Assembly (NCBI RefSeq): GCF_001894925.1 | Contig: NZ_BCXD01000019.1 | Coordinates: 34,257-98,256 of the forward strand | Source of the DNA: Rhodococcus rhodnii NBRC 100604 | GTDB taxonomy: Bacteria > Actinomycetota > Actinomycetes > Mycobacteriales > Mycobacteriaceae | Direction: 5' to 3' | Length of the DNA: 64,000 nucleotides | Shown: positions 36,996 through 44,817 of the stretch, piece by piece | How positions within the stretch are numbered: the first letter of the stretch is position 1 | Layout of the letters: each line of letters opens with the position of its first letter | The notes under the pieces: generated by a model | The model's database searches: none | The model's input: only the letters and a program-made list of their open reading frames with translations | Told to the model about the DNA's origin: nothing | Translations under genes and position numbers: made by a program

Positions 36996-38029
36996 CGCGC
37001 ACCACCGCCGCCACCGAGGAACTCGGCGCGCGCAGCGGCGATCCGAGCCTGCTGCGCACGCGCACCACGGAACGTCAGCGCGCCGGCGCCTGCCGCGGCG
37101 GCGAGCACCGACAGCGTCGTGGCGGACACGACGACCGGATTCCACTCCGTCGCGGCGGACGTGGGCGCGGGCTGCTGCGCCGTCACGGCGGCGCCGTCGT
37201 CGACTTCGGGCTCACCGGGCGCACCGGGCTCGGCAGGCGCGGGGGCAGCGAGCGGAGGGGGCGCGGCATCGGCGTTGTCCACTGCTCCACCCGAACCCGC
37301 GCTGCCGCCCGACGACTCGGCGGGAGCAACGGCCCCAGGCGGTGCCGGGACCGGAGCGAGCGGCACCGGCATCGGCACGACGACGGGCCCCGCAGCAGGC
37401 GGAGCTGGCTCGGCCGCGGCACCCGGTCTCGCCGGTGGGCCCGCGTTCGGCGCCCCCGGGGCGACCGGTGCCGCGGTCGTCCTCGTTCTCGACGACGGCC
37501 GCGTCACCGGCCGAGTGGTCTCGGTCTGTGGGGTCCCGGTCTGTGGGGTCTCGGTCTGTGGGGTCCCGGTCTGTGGGGCCTCGGTCTCGGGACTCGTCCA
37601 CGGTGCGGGCGGCATCCCGGTCGACGTCGACGTGACCGGCTCGGAGCTGGTCGACTGCGCCGCCGAGGTCGGTCGCGTCGAGGTGGTTGTCGTCGTCGAG
37701 GTGGTTGTCGTCGAGGTGGTTGTCGTCGAGGGAGGAGTCGTGGGCTCGGGAGTCGTCGAGTTCGAGGATGTTTCCGGCGCACTCGTCGGCAGGGCCGTGG
37801 ACGTGAGGGTCGTGACGTCCGGTGTCGTCGTGCGGGTCCGAGTCGGACGTTCACCGCAGTCCGGTCCGTGCCGGTGGTGATGGTGCCCGCAGGAATGGTG
37901 TCCGCGTGTCTCGGTGGCCGGCTCCGCGAACGCGACGGGGAGGACGAGGAGCGGGAGTCCCACGCACGCCGATGCGACGATGGTCAGCGCCATCGTCCGT
38001 AGAGACGAGCGTCCACGCGTCGCCGGCAT
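36992..38029 (-). CDS. Mucin-like Thr/Pro-rich surface protein with His cluster
   Basis: 345 residues, no known family. It has a signal peptide (ALTIVASACVGLPLLVLPVA, cleavage near AFAEP) and a His/Cys cluster HHSCGHHHHRHGPDC at about 44-58 that looks able to bind metal. A Thr/Ser-rich stretch with STTTTSTTTTSTTTTTS and four QTGTPQTE-type units follows, then a Pro/Ala-rich stretch, a C-terminal membrane helix (VVSATTLSVLAAAAGAGALT) and a short basic tail. The Thr tracts look like O-mannosylation targets. The gene heads the operon with the peptidase and the MAB_1171c-like protein. Confidence 0.7.
   Translation of the reverse strand: MPATRGRSSLRTMALTIVASACVGLPLLVLPVAFAEPATETRGHHSCGHHHHRHGPDCGERPTRTRTTTPDVTTLTSTALPTSAPETSSNSTTPEPTTPPSTTTTSTTTTSTTTTTSTRPTSAAQSTSSEPVTSTSTGMPPAPWTSPETEAPQTGTPQTETPQTGTPQTETTRPVTRPSSRTRTTAAPVAPGAPNAGPPARPGAAAEPAPPAAGPVVVPMPVPLAPVPAPPGAVAPAESSGGSAGSGGAVDNADAAPPPLAAPAPAEPGAPGEPEVDDGAAVTAQQPAPTSAATEWNPVVVSATTLSVLAAAAGAGALTFRGARAQQARIAAARAEFLGGGGGAR
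37518..37590 (-). repeat. 15-base tandem repeat in the surface-protein gene
   Basis: About four copies of a 15-base unit like GGTCTCGGTCTGTGG (plus-strand reading), coding for T-x-Q-T-E/G-x-P units. Multiples of 15 keep frame, so length can vary without loss of the protein. A second repeat of the unit GTCGAGGTGGTTGTC lies at 37676-37730. Confidence 0.8.
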
Positions 38030-38151
38030 CGAGTCCTGCCTCCCCTGAAGTTCCCCCGGCGATCATAGAGGTGTGCGGCGACCTCGACCCTCTCGCCGAT
38101 CGGCCACTCGCGTCCGCGAGCCGCGTCCGCCGGCCGCTGCGGCCAGGCGGA

Positions 38152-38697
38152 TCAGCTCCGCGCGCCCGGTGCACCACCGTGATTCGCGAGGTCGGTGAAC
38201 CACTCCCTCGCATGGCGTCCCATCGCGATTCCGTACTCGAGCGTCGCGCGCTGGTAGGCGACGACGTCGGCGAATCCGTCGGGGAGTTCCAGCGCGTCTA
38301 GTCGCTTCCGCTGGGCCTCGAGCGCGGCCAGATCGGCCTCGGCGCGCTGCTGGATCCGGCGCAGCACCGGTTCACGGTCGGTGTCGGCGAGCAGGCCGAG
38401 GAAGAACAGCCGCGGCAGCGCCGCCGCCTCGAGGTCCGGTCCGCCGAGATCGCCGGTCATCCAGCGCTCGAACTCCGTCCGGCCCGCCTCGGTGGTGCGG
38501 TAGACCTTCCGGCCACGCCCGCCCGGTTCGACGCTCGCGACCTCGATCCAGCCCTTGTCGAGCAGCACGTCGAGGGCCCGCCTGATACTGCCCGCACTGG
38601 CGCTGTAGAGCAGGGCGACACCCGCCTCGAAGTTCTTGACGAGGTCGTACTGACTCTGCGGAGCGAGCAGCAACAGACCCAGGATCACGTACGCCAT
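38152..38697 (-). CDS. PadR family transcriptional regulator
   Basis: 181-residue repressor with the PadR winged helix at the N terminus (AYVILGLLLLAPQSQYDLVK, SAGSIRRALDVLLDKGWI, KVYRTTEAGRTEFERWMTG) and a helical dimerisation half. PadR proteins respond to small aromatic or drug-like molecules and repress adjacent genes. It is divergent from a serine hydrolase gene with a strong operator between. The ATG at 38697 follows TAGGCT by 6 bases (38704-38709 on the minus strand), so its mRNA is probably leaderless. Confidence 0.92.
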   Translation of the reverse strand: MAYVILGLLLLAPQSQYDLVKNFEAGVALLYSASAGSIRRALDVLLDKGWIEVASVEPGGRGRKVYRTTEAGRTEFERWMTGDLGGPDLEAAALPRLFFLGLLADTDREPVLRRIQQRAEADLAALEAQRKRLDALELPDGFADVVAYQRATLEYGIAMGRHAREWFTDLANHGGAPGARS

Positions 38698-38728
38698 CGG
38701 CCGAGCCTACCGCGACCGTTGACCCTCA

Positions 38729-38748
38729 TAGACATGTCTAGTAGACAT
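38729..38748. promoter_or_regulatory. PadR-type operator between padR and the serine hydrolase gene
   Basis: Three overlapping half-sites: TAGACAT (38729-38735), ATGTCTA (38734-38740) and TAGACAT (38742-38748). They form the perfect palindrome TAGACATGTCTA and a 7-1-7 inverted repeat. ATGT/ACAT arms are the PadR hallmark. The site is 19 bases from the serine hydrolase ATG and 32 from the padR ATG. Confidence 0.75.
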
Positions 38749-38766
38749 ATTGTCGGAGGTGGCGCG

Positions 38767-39915
38767 ATGACCACATCGATCCGAACTCGCCCGACGATCC
38801 ACATCTCGCCCGGCAACGCCGTGAGCGACGACGTGGACGCTCGGCTCACCGACCTCGTCACACGTCTGAGCACTCAGCGCACCCTGCACCACGTCGTCCT
38901 CGCCGTGGCCAGCGCCGACGACCGCCGCCACTGGTCGGGTGGAGCGGGACCCGCCGGCACCGAACCGCCGCCGAGTCCGGAGACTCCGTTCTTCATCGCC
39001 TCCGTCACCAAGCGCTTCATCGTCACCTTGCTGCTGCAGGCACACGAACGCGGCGAACTGCACCTGGACGCACCCGCCGTCACCTACCTGCCGTCCTCGG
39101 TCACCGCCGGACTTCACGTACGTGGCGGAGTCGACCGAACGTCGTCGATCACCGTGCGCCACCTGGCGAGCCACACCTCGGGCCTCCCGGACTTCTTCGA
39201 CCACGGCGGCAGACGGAGCATCCAGCGACGGCTTCGGGCGGGCGTCGACACCGCGTGGACGTTCGACGACGTCCTCACCCACAACCGCGCCCAGCGGCCG
39301 CATTTCGATCCGCAGGACCTCGCGGCACGCACACAACGAGCGCGCTACTCCGACACCGGCTTCGTCCTGCTCATCTGCATTCTCGAAACAGTCACGGGCA
39401 CAGCATTTCCCGATCTGATCGCCGACCGCATCACGACGCCGCTCGGGCTCGACTCCACCTGGCATCCCGCGGCGAGGCCCGCATCAGCGAACCTCGCCGC
39501 ACCACTTCCGCTCCACGTGGGACGGCGCCGGGTCGACGTGACCGGCACCCTCGCCTCCAGCCACGACCTCTTCAGCACGACGGCCGACCTCCTCGTCTTC
39601 GAGCGGGCACTGCGCGCCGGGACGCTCTTCACCGATCCGGCCACACGGCACCTGCCGACGGAGCGGAGCAATCGGCTCCGCAACGCTCCCGTCCTTCGTT
39701 ACGGACTCGGCACGATGCTGTTCACGGTGAACCGGTTCACGTTGCCGCGTGGTGGGCCGGTCACCCTCGTCGGTCATTCCGGGTCGACGGGCACGTGGCT
39801 GTTCACGTGTCCGGAACTGGGCGTGCATCTCGCCGGCACGGTCGACCGGACGGAGGCGCGGGGGCTGCCGTTCCGGATCATGGGCCGGTGCCTCCGGATC
39901 TGGCAGCGCGGATAG
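38767..39915 (+). CDS. Serine hydrolase, beta-lactamase / DD-peptidase class C fold
   Basis: 382-residue protein with the SxxK motif FFIASVTKRFIVTLLL (Ser near residue 78), a YSDTGFVLLICILE block matching the Tyr motif, and HSGSTGTWLFTC in place of KTG. Members include esterases, D-aminopeptidases and lactamases; no signal peptide is clear, so a cytosolic esterase-like role is likely. GGAGGT lies 6 bases before the ATG at 38767, which beats the upstream in-frame GTG. Divergent padR and the operator suggest an inducible gene. Confidence 0.85.
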   Translation: MTTSIRTRPTIHISPGNAVSDDVDARLTDLVTRLSTQRTLHHVVLAVASADDRRHWSGGAGPAGTEPPPSPETPFFIASVTKRFIVTLLLQAHERGELHLDAPAVTYLPSSVTAGLHVRGGVDRTSSITVRHLASHTSGLPDFFDHGGRRSIQRRLRAGVDTAWTFDDVLTHNRAQRPHFDPQDLAARTQRARYSDTGFVLLICILETVTGTAFPDLIADRITTPLGLDSTWHPAARPASANLAAPLPLHVGRRRVDVTGTLASSHDLFSTTADLLVFERALRAGTLFTDPATRHLPTERSNRLRNAPVLRYGLGTMLFTVNRFTLPRGGPVTLVGHSGSTGTWLFTCPELGVHLAGTVDRTEARGLPFRIMGRCLRIWQRG

Positions 39916-39933
39916 CCGTCACTCCTACGGACG

Positions 39934-40704
39934 TCAGCCCCTGCTCCGCCGCCACAGCACTGCCGTCGCGGCCGCCGAGACCATCAGAAGGCCCGCGCAC
40001 CAGACGACCGCGATCCACCCCGCGTCGCCCACCCCGGTGCCGAGCAGCAGCCCACGGATCGCCTCGATCAACGGCGAGAACGGCTGATGTTCGGCGATCG
40101 GCTGGAGCCAGCCCGGCAGGGTGTGCACAGGGACGAACGCACTGGACAGGTACGGCAGGAACAGCAGTACGAACCCCAGCGCGGATGCGCCCTCGACGCT
40201 CCTCGCGACCAGACCGAAGGCCGCCGACAGCCACGACATCGCCGTGATGAACAGGACCAGGAGCGCCAGGGCGCCCAGCCATCCCCCGAGCCCGGCGTGC
40301 GGGCGGAAACCGATCGCCAACGCGGTGAGCACCACGAGCCCGGTCGAGACGAGGTTGCGGAGCACGCTCGCCGCGACGTGACCGGTGAGCACGGCCGAAG
40401 GCAGCACGTTCATGGTCCGGAAGCGCGTGACGATGCCCTCGGTCATGTCCTTGGTGACGCTCATCGCGGTCGTCGACGCGCCGTAACCGGCACACAGCAC
40501 GATCACCCCCGGCACGACGTAGTCGACGTAGGAGCCGTCGATGTCCATCGCTCCGCCGAACACGGTGGTCATGAGCAGCATGAGCAACACGGGCAGGAGA
40601 ACCGACACGAACAGCGCGTCCACGTTGCGCAGCGAGTGCCGCACGCTGCGGTGGACCATCACCGCCGTGTCCGACAGCGGCGCCGGCCGGACGGGGGCGC
40701 TCAT
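39934..40704 (-). CDS. drrB: ABC-2 type drug exporter permease (DrrB-like)
   Basis: 256-residue membrane protein with six helices. It opens VMVHRSVRHSLRNVDALFVS, then VSVLLPVLLMLLMTTVFGGA, and has the ABC-2 signature SVEGASALGFVLLFLPYLSS and FVPVHTLPGWLQPIAEHQPF near the end. DrrB-type permeases work with a DrrA ATPase in daunorubicin-like drug or lipid export. Its ATG overlaps the stop of the ATPase gene by four bases. Because that ATPase gene is frameshifted, the exporter may be non-functional in this strain. Confidence 0.88.
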   Translation of the reverse strand: MSAPVRPAPLSDTAVMVHRSVRHSLRNVDALFVSVLLPVLLMLLMTTVFGGAMDIDGSYVDYVVPGVIVLCAGYGASTTAMSVTKDMTEGIVTRFRTMNVLPSAVLTGHVAASVLRNLVSTGLVVLTALAIGFRPHAGLGGWLGALALLVLFITAMSWLSAAFGLVARSVEGASALGFVLLFLPYLSSAFVPVHTLPGWLQPIAEHQPFSPLIEAIRGLLLGTGVGDAGWIAVVWCAGLLMVSAAATAVLWRRSRG

Positions 40705-41593
40705 GCCGCCGCTCCGTCCGCGGGCCGCGTCTCGGCGGCGTCGACGGCGCGCCCGGTGAGGGCGAGGAAGACGTCGTCGAGGCTGGGACTCCGAACTCCT
40801 ACCGTCTCGGCACCCGGCGCGAGCCCGTCGAGGACGCGGCGCAGGCCGGCAGGTGACCCGTCGGTGGGAAAGGTGTCGACGGTGCCGTCGGCGTAACGGA
40901 CGTCCACCACGTCCTCGCCGAAGCGCCGCTTGAGCTCGGAAGCGGTGCCGGACGCGATGATCCGGCCGTGGTCGAGTACGGCGATCTCGTCCGCGAGCTG
41001 GTCCGCTTCCTCGAGATACTGCGTCGTCAAGAGCACGCTGACGCCGTCGTCGACGAGTTCGCGCACGAACTCCCAGACTCCCTGACGGCTGCGCGGATCG
41101 AGTCCCGTCGTCGGCTCGTCGAGAAACAGCACCCGGGGCCGCGCCAGGATGCCGACCGCGATGTCCAGGCGCCGACGCATGCCGCCCGAGTAGGTGCCGA
41201 CGCGGCGGTCGGCCGCGGCGGCGAGGGCGAAGCGCTCGAGTGTCTCGTCGACGACCTCGGGCACCCGGCGCCGCGGCACCCGGCTCAGCCTTGCCATCAT
41301 CGCGAGGTTCTCCCGGCCGGTGAGCAGGTCGTCGACGGCGGCGAACTGCCCGGTCAGACCGATCGCCCCGCGGACGGCCGCCGGTTCTCTCACGACGTCG
41401 TGCCCCGCGACCTCGGCGACCCCGGCGTCGGGCCGGGTGAGCGTGGACAGGATGTTCACGAGCGTGGTCTTCCCCGCGCCGTTGGGCCCCAGCAGGCCGA
41501 CCCCGGCGAGACTTCCAGGTCGACACCCGCGAGCACCGTCGTCGCGGCGTACGACTTCTCCAGCCCGGCGACCCTCACTATCGGATCGGACAT
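40701..41593 (-). pseudogene. drrA: DrrA-like ABC ATPase, frameshifted near Walker A
   Basis: The gene starts at ATG 41593 with GGAGGT 6 bases upstream and reads MSDPIVRVAGLEKSYAATTV up to LEVSPGS, then hits a stop at 41456. The body continues in another frame as GLLGPNGAGKTTLVNILSTL with signature YSGGMRRRLDIAVG and Walker B RVLFLDEPTTGLD, ending at 40701. About one base (or 7-10) is missing around 41500-41520. The body lacks its first strand and a proper start. Causes: a true mutation or a sequence error in a GC-rich stretch. The drrB gene overlaps its end. Confidence 0.8.
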
Positions 41594-41639
41594 GACACGA
41601 CCTCCTCACTGTGTACGAGCGAAACTGCGTACGAGCAAC

Positions 41640-41660
41640 ACTGTATGTGTAATAAACAGT
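41640..41660. promoter_or_regulatory. Inverted repeat between drrA and the TetR gene
   Basis: ACTGT-N11-ACAGT, in an AT-rich stretch 56 bases before the TetR ATG. A direct repeat GTACGAGC lies beside it (41613-41620 and 41629-41636). Position suggests an operator for the adjacent TetR regulator. Confidence 0.4.
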
Positions 41661-41716
41661 ATGTAGAGTAGACGAATCCCGTCAACCCCCGATACGCGAT
41701 GCCCCGAGGAGAGTTC

Positions 41717-42583
41717 ATGCCCGACAGCGCCCCGACCAGCGAGGAGCCCGACGGCGGGCCACAACTGCCGCCGGCGGTCGCAGCCGCGTGGGGCCTCACC
41801 CCGGCGCCGCGCCGTGGACCGCGGGCCGCACTCAGCGTGGACGCGATCGTGCGAACCGCACTCCGCATCGGCGACGAACACGGGCTCGCGGCCGTCTCGA
41901 TGACGAGGGTCGCGGAGGAGCTCGGCTTCACCACGATGTCGCTGTACCGGCACGTCGGCTCGAAGGACGAACTGCTCACGCACGTCCAGGACGCGGCGCT
42001 CGGTCCGGCGCCCGACGACCTCGACGGGATGGGCTGGCGCACCGCATTGGCCACCTGGACACACCGCCTGCTGGACGCGTACGCGGCGCACCCGTGGACA
42101 CTCGACATCCCGATCCCCGTCCCGCCGATGATGCCGCGGACCATCGAATGGATGGACCGCGCCCTCGGGGCGATGGCGGGACTGGAGTTGAGCCCCGCGG
42201 AGAAGGTTTCGACGACCCTGCTGCTGAGCGGGTACGCCCGCAACGAGGCGACGCTGTCGATCAGCATCGCCGAGGCAGAAGCCGGGGGCCCCGGCCCCGC
42301 GACCGACGACCGGGACTACGAGGCGGTACTGCAGCTCTTCGCCGATCCCGAACGCCTGCCGGCCCTCAGCGCGATACTTCGCGACGGCTCACTGTTCGAC
42401 CACCCGTACGACGACGGACCGGACAACGACGGACCAAACGACGACGGACCGAACAACAACGGACCGAACGACGACGGACCGAACAACGACGAGCCCGAAG
42501 ACCAGGACGAGTTCTTCCTTGCCTTCGGGCTGGCCCGCATCCTGGACGGGATCGAAGCGCACATCGCACGCCGCCACGACTGA
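41717..42583 (+). CDS. TetR family regulator with Asn/Asp/Gly/Pro repeat tract
   Basis: 288-residue regulator. HTH: DAIVRTALRIGDEHGLAAVS, MTRVAEELGFTTMSLYRHVG, then a TetR_C domain of the kind next to drug exporters (WMDRALGAMAGLELSPAEK). Unusually, residues about 232-258 are a low-complexity tract of NDGPN/NDDGP units before the last helix (EFFLAFGLARILDGIEAHIA). ATG 41717 has GAGGAGAG just upstream; an ATG 6 codons earlier is possible. It is divergent from the drrAB-like exporter and probably represses it. Confidence 0.87.
   Translation: MPDSAPTSEEPDGGPQLPPAVAAAWGLTPAPRRGPRAALSVDAIVRTALRIGDEHGLAAVSMTRVAEELGFTTMSLYRHVGSKDELLTHVQDAALGPAPDDLDGMGWRTALATWTHRLLDAYAAHPWTLDIPIPVPPMMPRTIEWMDRALGAMAGLELSPAEKVSTTLLLSGYARNEATLSISIAEAEAGGPGPATDDRDYEAVLQLFADPERLPALSAILRDGSLFDHPYDDGPDNDGPNDDGPNNNGPNDDGPNNDEPEDQDEFFLAFGLARILDGIEAHIARRHD
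42411..42490 (+). repeat. 15-base tandem repeat inside the TetR gene
   Basis: Five imperfect copies of a unit like GACGGACCGAACAAC. Each adds five residues and keeps frame. Confidence 0.85.
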
Positions 42584-42610
42584 ACCGGCCCCGGTGAGTC
42601 CGGAGACTCG

Positions 42611-42868
42611 TCACTCTCGCCGCGACGTGAGCCGAAAGTGGCGCAGCGTCAACGGCTGCGCCAGCATCTGTTCTTCGTCCGGAAAGGTCACGGCGTCGGT
42701 CCGCCACCCCGGCCCCGCATATCCGACCAGAGACTCCTCGTCGCGCCAGGCACTCACGTACTGGACGCGGCACGGACTGTCCACGTCGACCAGGATCTCG
42801 TGGCGGACGAGGCCCGGATACCGCGCGGGAAAGCCCTCGACCAACTCCTCGCTACAGGTGCCTCTAGG
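42611..42868 (-). pseudogene. 5'-truncated antibiotic biosynthesis monooxygenase (ABM) domain gene
   Basis: The last 85 codons read as an ABM domain (SEELVEGFPARYPGLVRHEI, CRVQYVSAWRDEESLVGYAG, TDAVTFPDEEQMLAQPLTLR). The first strand and start codon that an ABM domain needs are missing: upstream the frame runs into the tRNA-Ala terminator hairpin. No start with ribosome binding site is visible. This looks like a remnant left by a recombination or deletion ending at the tRNA gene. TetR lies convergent on the other side. Confidence 0.65.
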
Positions 42869-42871
42869 AAA

Positions 42872-42913
42872 GAAAGCAGGGCCCGAACCTCGTGAGGTTC
42901 GGGCCCTGCTTTC
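42872..42913 (-). terminator. Intrinsic terminator of tRNA-Ala
   Basis: 19-base-pair perfect stem (42872-42890 with 42895-42913), CGTG loop, followed on the minus strand by TTTCTTTCC. It starts four bases after the tRNA end; the strongest terminator in the window. Confidence 0.93.
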
Positions 42914-42917
42914 GGTG

Positions 42918-42990
42918 TGGAGCTGAGGGGAATCGAACCCCTGACCTTCTCGATGCGAACGAGACGCGCTACCAACTGCGCCACAGCCCC
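42918..42990 (-). tRNA. tRNA-Ala, anticodon CGC
   Basis: 73 bases, minus strand, CCA not encoded. Acceptor stem GGGGCTG pairs with CAGCTCC (one G-U pair); D arm GCGC/GCGC; anticodon stem TCTCG/CGAGA with loop TTCGCAT, anticodon CGC reading GCG; T arm AGGGG TTCGATT CCCCT. All arms close properly. Confidence 0.95.
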
Positions 42991-43069
42991 GTGCCCTTGC
43001 GGACGTCGGAAACGATAGCAGGCGATCGGTGCGGAGTACCAATCGCCCCTCTACCGGGGCTTGTTCGGG

Positions 43070-43924
43070 CTACTGACCGGCTGCACGACGGAAGCCGTGG
43101 TCGTACTCGTAGCCGTCGAACTCGTCGTGGTCGGTGTCGTTGCGGTACGCGTAGTCCTCGTAGCTGTCGAGGTGATCGAACGCCGGGTCCTCGTCGTCGG
43201 CCTCGAGCACGACGGCGCCGGGACGACGCAGGCGCGTCGGGACGACGTCGAGATCGTGATCGGCCTCGGACTCCACACCGAGGTGCGCGCGCCGTAGTCG
43301 CGCGGTGCGGCGGCGGCGGATGTCCTGCTCGATCCTGACCTGACGACGCAGGTACACGAGGTAGCCCCCGGCACCGATCACGGCAGCACCGAACGCCCAC
43401 CACAGCATCGGCGACAGGATCAGTGCGAGTGCACCCGCCATGATCGCGACGAAGACCGCGCCGAGCAGCGTGCGCTGCCGGAAGCGGTATCGCGTGGCAC
43501 GTGCGATCGCGTCGGCCTCTGGATCGAAGCCGCCACGCCCGCGACGTATCGGCCTGTAGCCGTCGTCGTAGTCCTCGTCGTGCTCGTGGTACGAGTCGTA
43601 CTCGTCGTGGAGGTCGGCATCCTGCAGGTCGGCATCGTGCAGGTCCCGCTCGCCCTGGTCGTCGTCGAGCATCTCGTCGCGAGTGTCCATACGGTCCTCC
43701 GCGGTGTAGCCGGGGTCGTCGATTTCCGGTTGCCAGTGGGGGTCGCTGCGGTGTCCGGTGGCCGGTCCGCGGCGAGAACGGCGCGCATCACCCCGGTGGA
43801 GCACCCGCGTCGCAAGGGCGACGTCGGTGGTCTGGAGGATGCGAGGTCGCTTGGTGACGAGCATCGGTACGAGCACGAAGAGCCACACCGCGACCAGTGC
43901 GATCACGAGAAACGAGTTGGGCAC
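43070..43924 (-). CDS. glpR: Divisome membrane protein GlpR / SepX
   Basis: 284-residue membrane protein. An N-terminal helix (SFLVIALVAVWLFVLVPMLV) is followed by the TKRPRILQTTD segment, a long Asp/His/Tyr-rich acidic linker (about residues 85-135), a helical pair (LLGAVFVAIMAGALALILSP and WWAFGAAVIGAGGYLVYLRR), and a second acidic tail. This layout and its place beside rimJ, glp and galU match the corynebacterial GlpR, which recruits Glp to FtsZ. GGAGGT lies 6 bases before the GTG at 43924. Tandem MtrA-like boxes lie upstream. Confidence 0.82.
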   Translation of the reverse strand: MPNSFLVIALVAVWLFVLVPMLVTKRPRILQTTDVALATRVLHRGDARRSRRGPATGHRSDPHWQPEIDDPGYTAEDRMDTRDEMLDDDQGERDLHDADLQDADLHDEYDSYHEHDEDYDDGYRPIRRGRGGFDPEADAIARATRYRFRQRTLLGAVFVAIMAGALALILSPMLWWAFGAAVIGAGGYLVYLRRQVRIEQDIRRRRTARLRRAHLGVESEADHDLDVVPTRLRRPGAVVLEADDEDPAFDHLDSYEDYAYRNDTDHDEFDGYEYDHGFRRAAGQ

Positions 43925-43981
43925 GACGCCACCTCCCCACGAACCGTCCACCTGCACCGATACGCCGCTTTCCCACAGTCG

Positions 43982-43987
43982 AGGCTA
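43982..43987 (-). promoter_or_regulatory. Likely -10 element of glpR
   Basis: TAGCCT on the minus strand, 57 bases upstream of the GTG. With a normal ribosome binding site before the start, a leader of about 50 bases is implied. Confidence 0.4.
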
Positions 43988-44040
43988 GCGGCGCAACCCT
44001 TCACATCTTCGCAGACGCGCCGAGGCCAGAATACTCATTA

Positions 44041-44058
44041 GTCACACCCGTCACACGC
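44041..44058. promoter_or_regulatory. Two tandem 9-mers resembling MtrA boxes upstream of glpR
   Basis: GTCACACCC followed directly by GTCACACGC. MtrA of mycobacteria binds direct repeats of GTCACA-type 9-mers upstream of division and wall genes. The site is about 55 bases upstream of the presumed -10 of glpR. Confidence 0.5.
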
Positions 44059-44177
44059 GTAAATCGGACTTCCGGACGAGAAAACCCAGGACGCCGGCCG
44101 GGAGAAAGGTTGCACAGGTCACGTCACCGGTGGGAAATGGTGTTCGTCACCCATCGTTGCTGGTGGATAACTGCAGG

Positions 44178-44813
44178 TCAGGCCCACGCAGCGCGACCGG
44201 CTCGAACGAGGACGTCCGCGGTGGAGGTGGCGACCTCCTCGACGGTCATCGCGACGAGAAGATGGTCACGCCACGCGCCGTCCACGTCGAGGTAGCGCTG
44301 CAGCACCCCCTCCTCGCGGAAGCCGACGTTGCGCAGCACGGTGCGGCTCGCGATGTTCTCGGGACGCACCGTCGCCTCGATGCGATGCAGCCCGACCGGG
44401 CCGAAGCCGTGGTCGACGCCGAGCGCGAGCGCCGCCGTCGCGACGCCGAGCCCCGTGACCTCGCTGTCGACCCAGTAACCGATCCACGCGGACCGGAGCG
44501 CGCCGCGCACGATGTTTCCGATCGTCAGCTGCCCGCAGTAGCGCCCGTCGAGTTCGATCGCCATCGGCAGCATCCGGCCGCTGCGCGCCTCCGACCGCAA
44601 CGACCCGCACACCGCGGGATACGACGACACGCCGTGCCGTGCGTTCCACGGGGAGAGCCCCGTCGGTTCCCACGGCTCGAGATGCTCGCGGTCGCGCGTA
44701 CGGATCCGGCTCCACGCCGCGCCGTCGCGCAGCCGGATGGCACGCAGCGTGACGACGCCGCCGCGCACGCGCAGCGGGCCGAGCCTCGGCGGCCACCCTG
44801 GATGCTTCGTCAC
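44178..44813 (-). CDS. rimJ: GNAT acetyltransferase, RimJ-like
   Basis: 211-residue acetyltransferase with the ribosomal-protein N-acetyltransferase pattern: VTLRAIRLRDGAAWSRIRTR, SAWIGYWVDSEVTGLGVATA (acetyl-CoA loop), LHRIEATVRPENIASRTVLR, NVGFREEGVLQRYLDVDG. RimJ acetylates the N terminus of S5 in E. coli; the true target here is unknown. It sits 4 bases after glp, in the order galU-glp-rimJ-glpR that is conserved across Mycobacteriales. Confidence 0.88.
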   Translation of the reverse strand: MTKHPGWPPRLGPLRVRGGVVTLRAIRLRDGAAWSRIRTRDREHLEPWEPTGLSPWNARHGVSSYPAVCGSLRSEARSGRMLPMAIELDGRYCGQLTIGNIVRGALRSAWIGYWVDSEVTGLGVATAALALGVDHGFGPVGLHRIEATVRPENIASRTVLRNVGFREEGVLQRYLDVDGAWRDHLLVAMTVEEVATSTADVLVRAGRAAWA

Positions 44814-44817
44814 GGCG

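Noticed and set aside
37676..37730. CRISPR-like repeats in the 37.5-37.7 kb region
   Set aside because: The repeats are contiguous, have no spacers and lie in frame inside a Thr-rich protein gene.
42869..43042. Upstream extension of the ABM frame through tRNA-Ala
   Set aside because: The reading is a translation of the tRNA and its terminator, so it is not coding.
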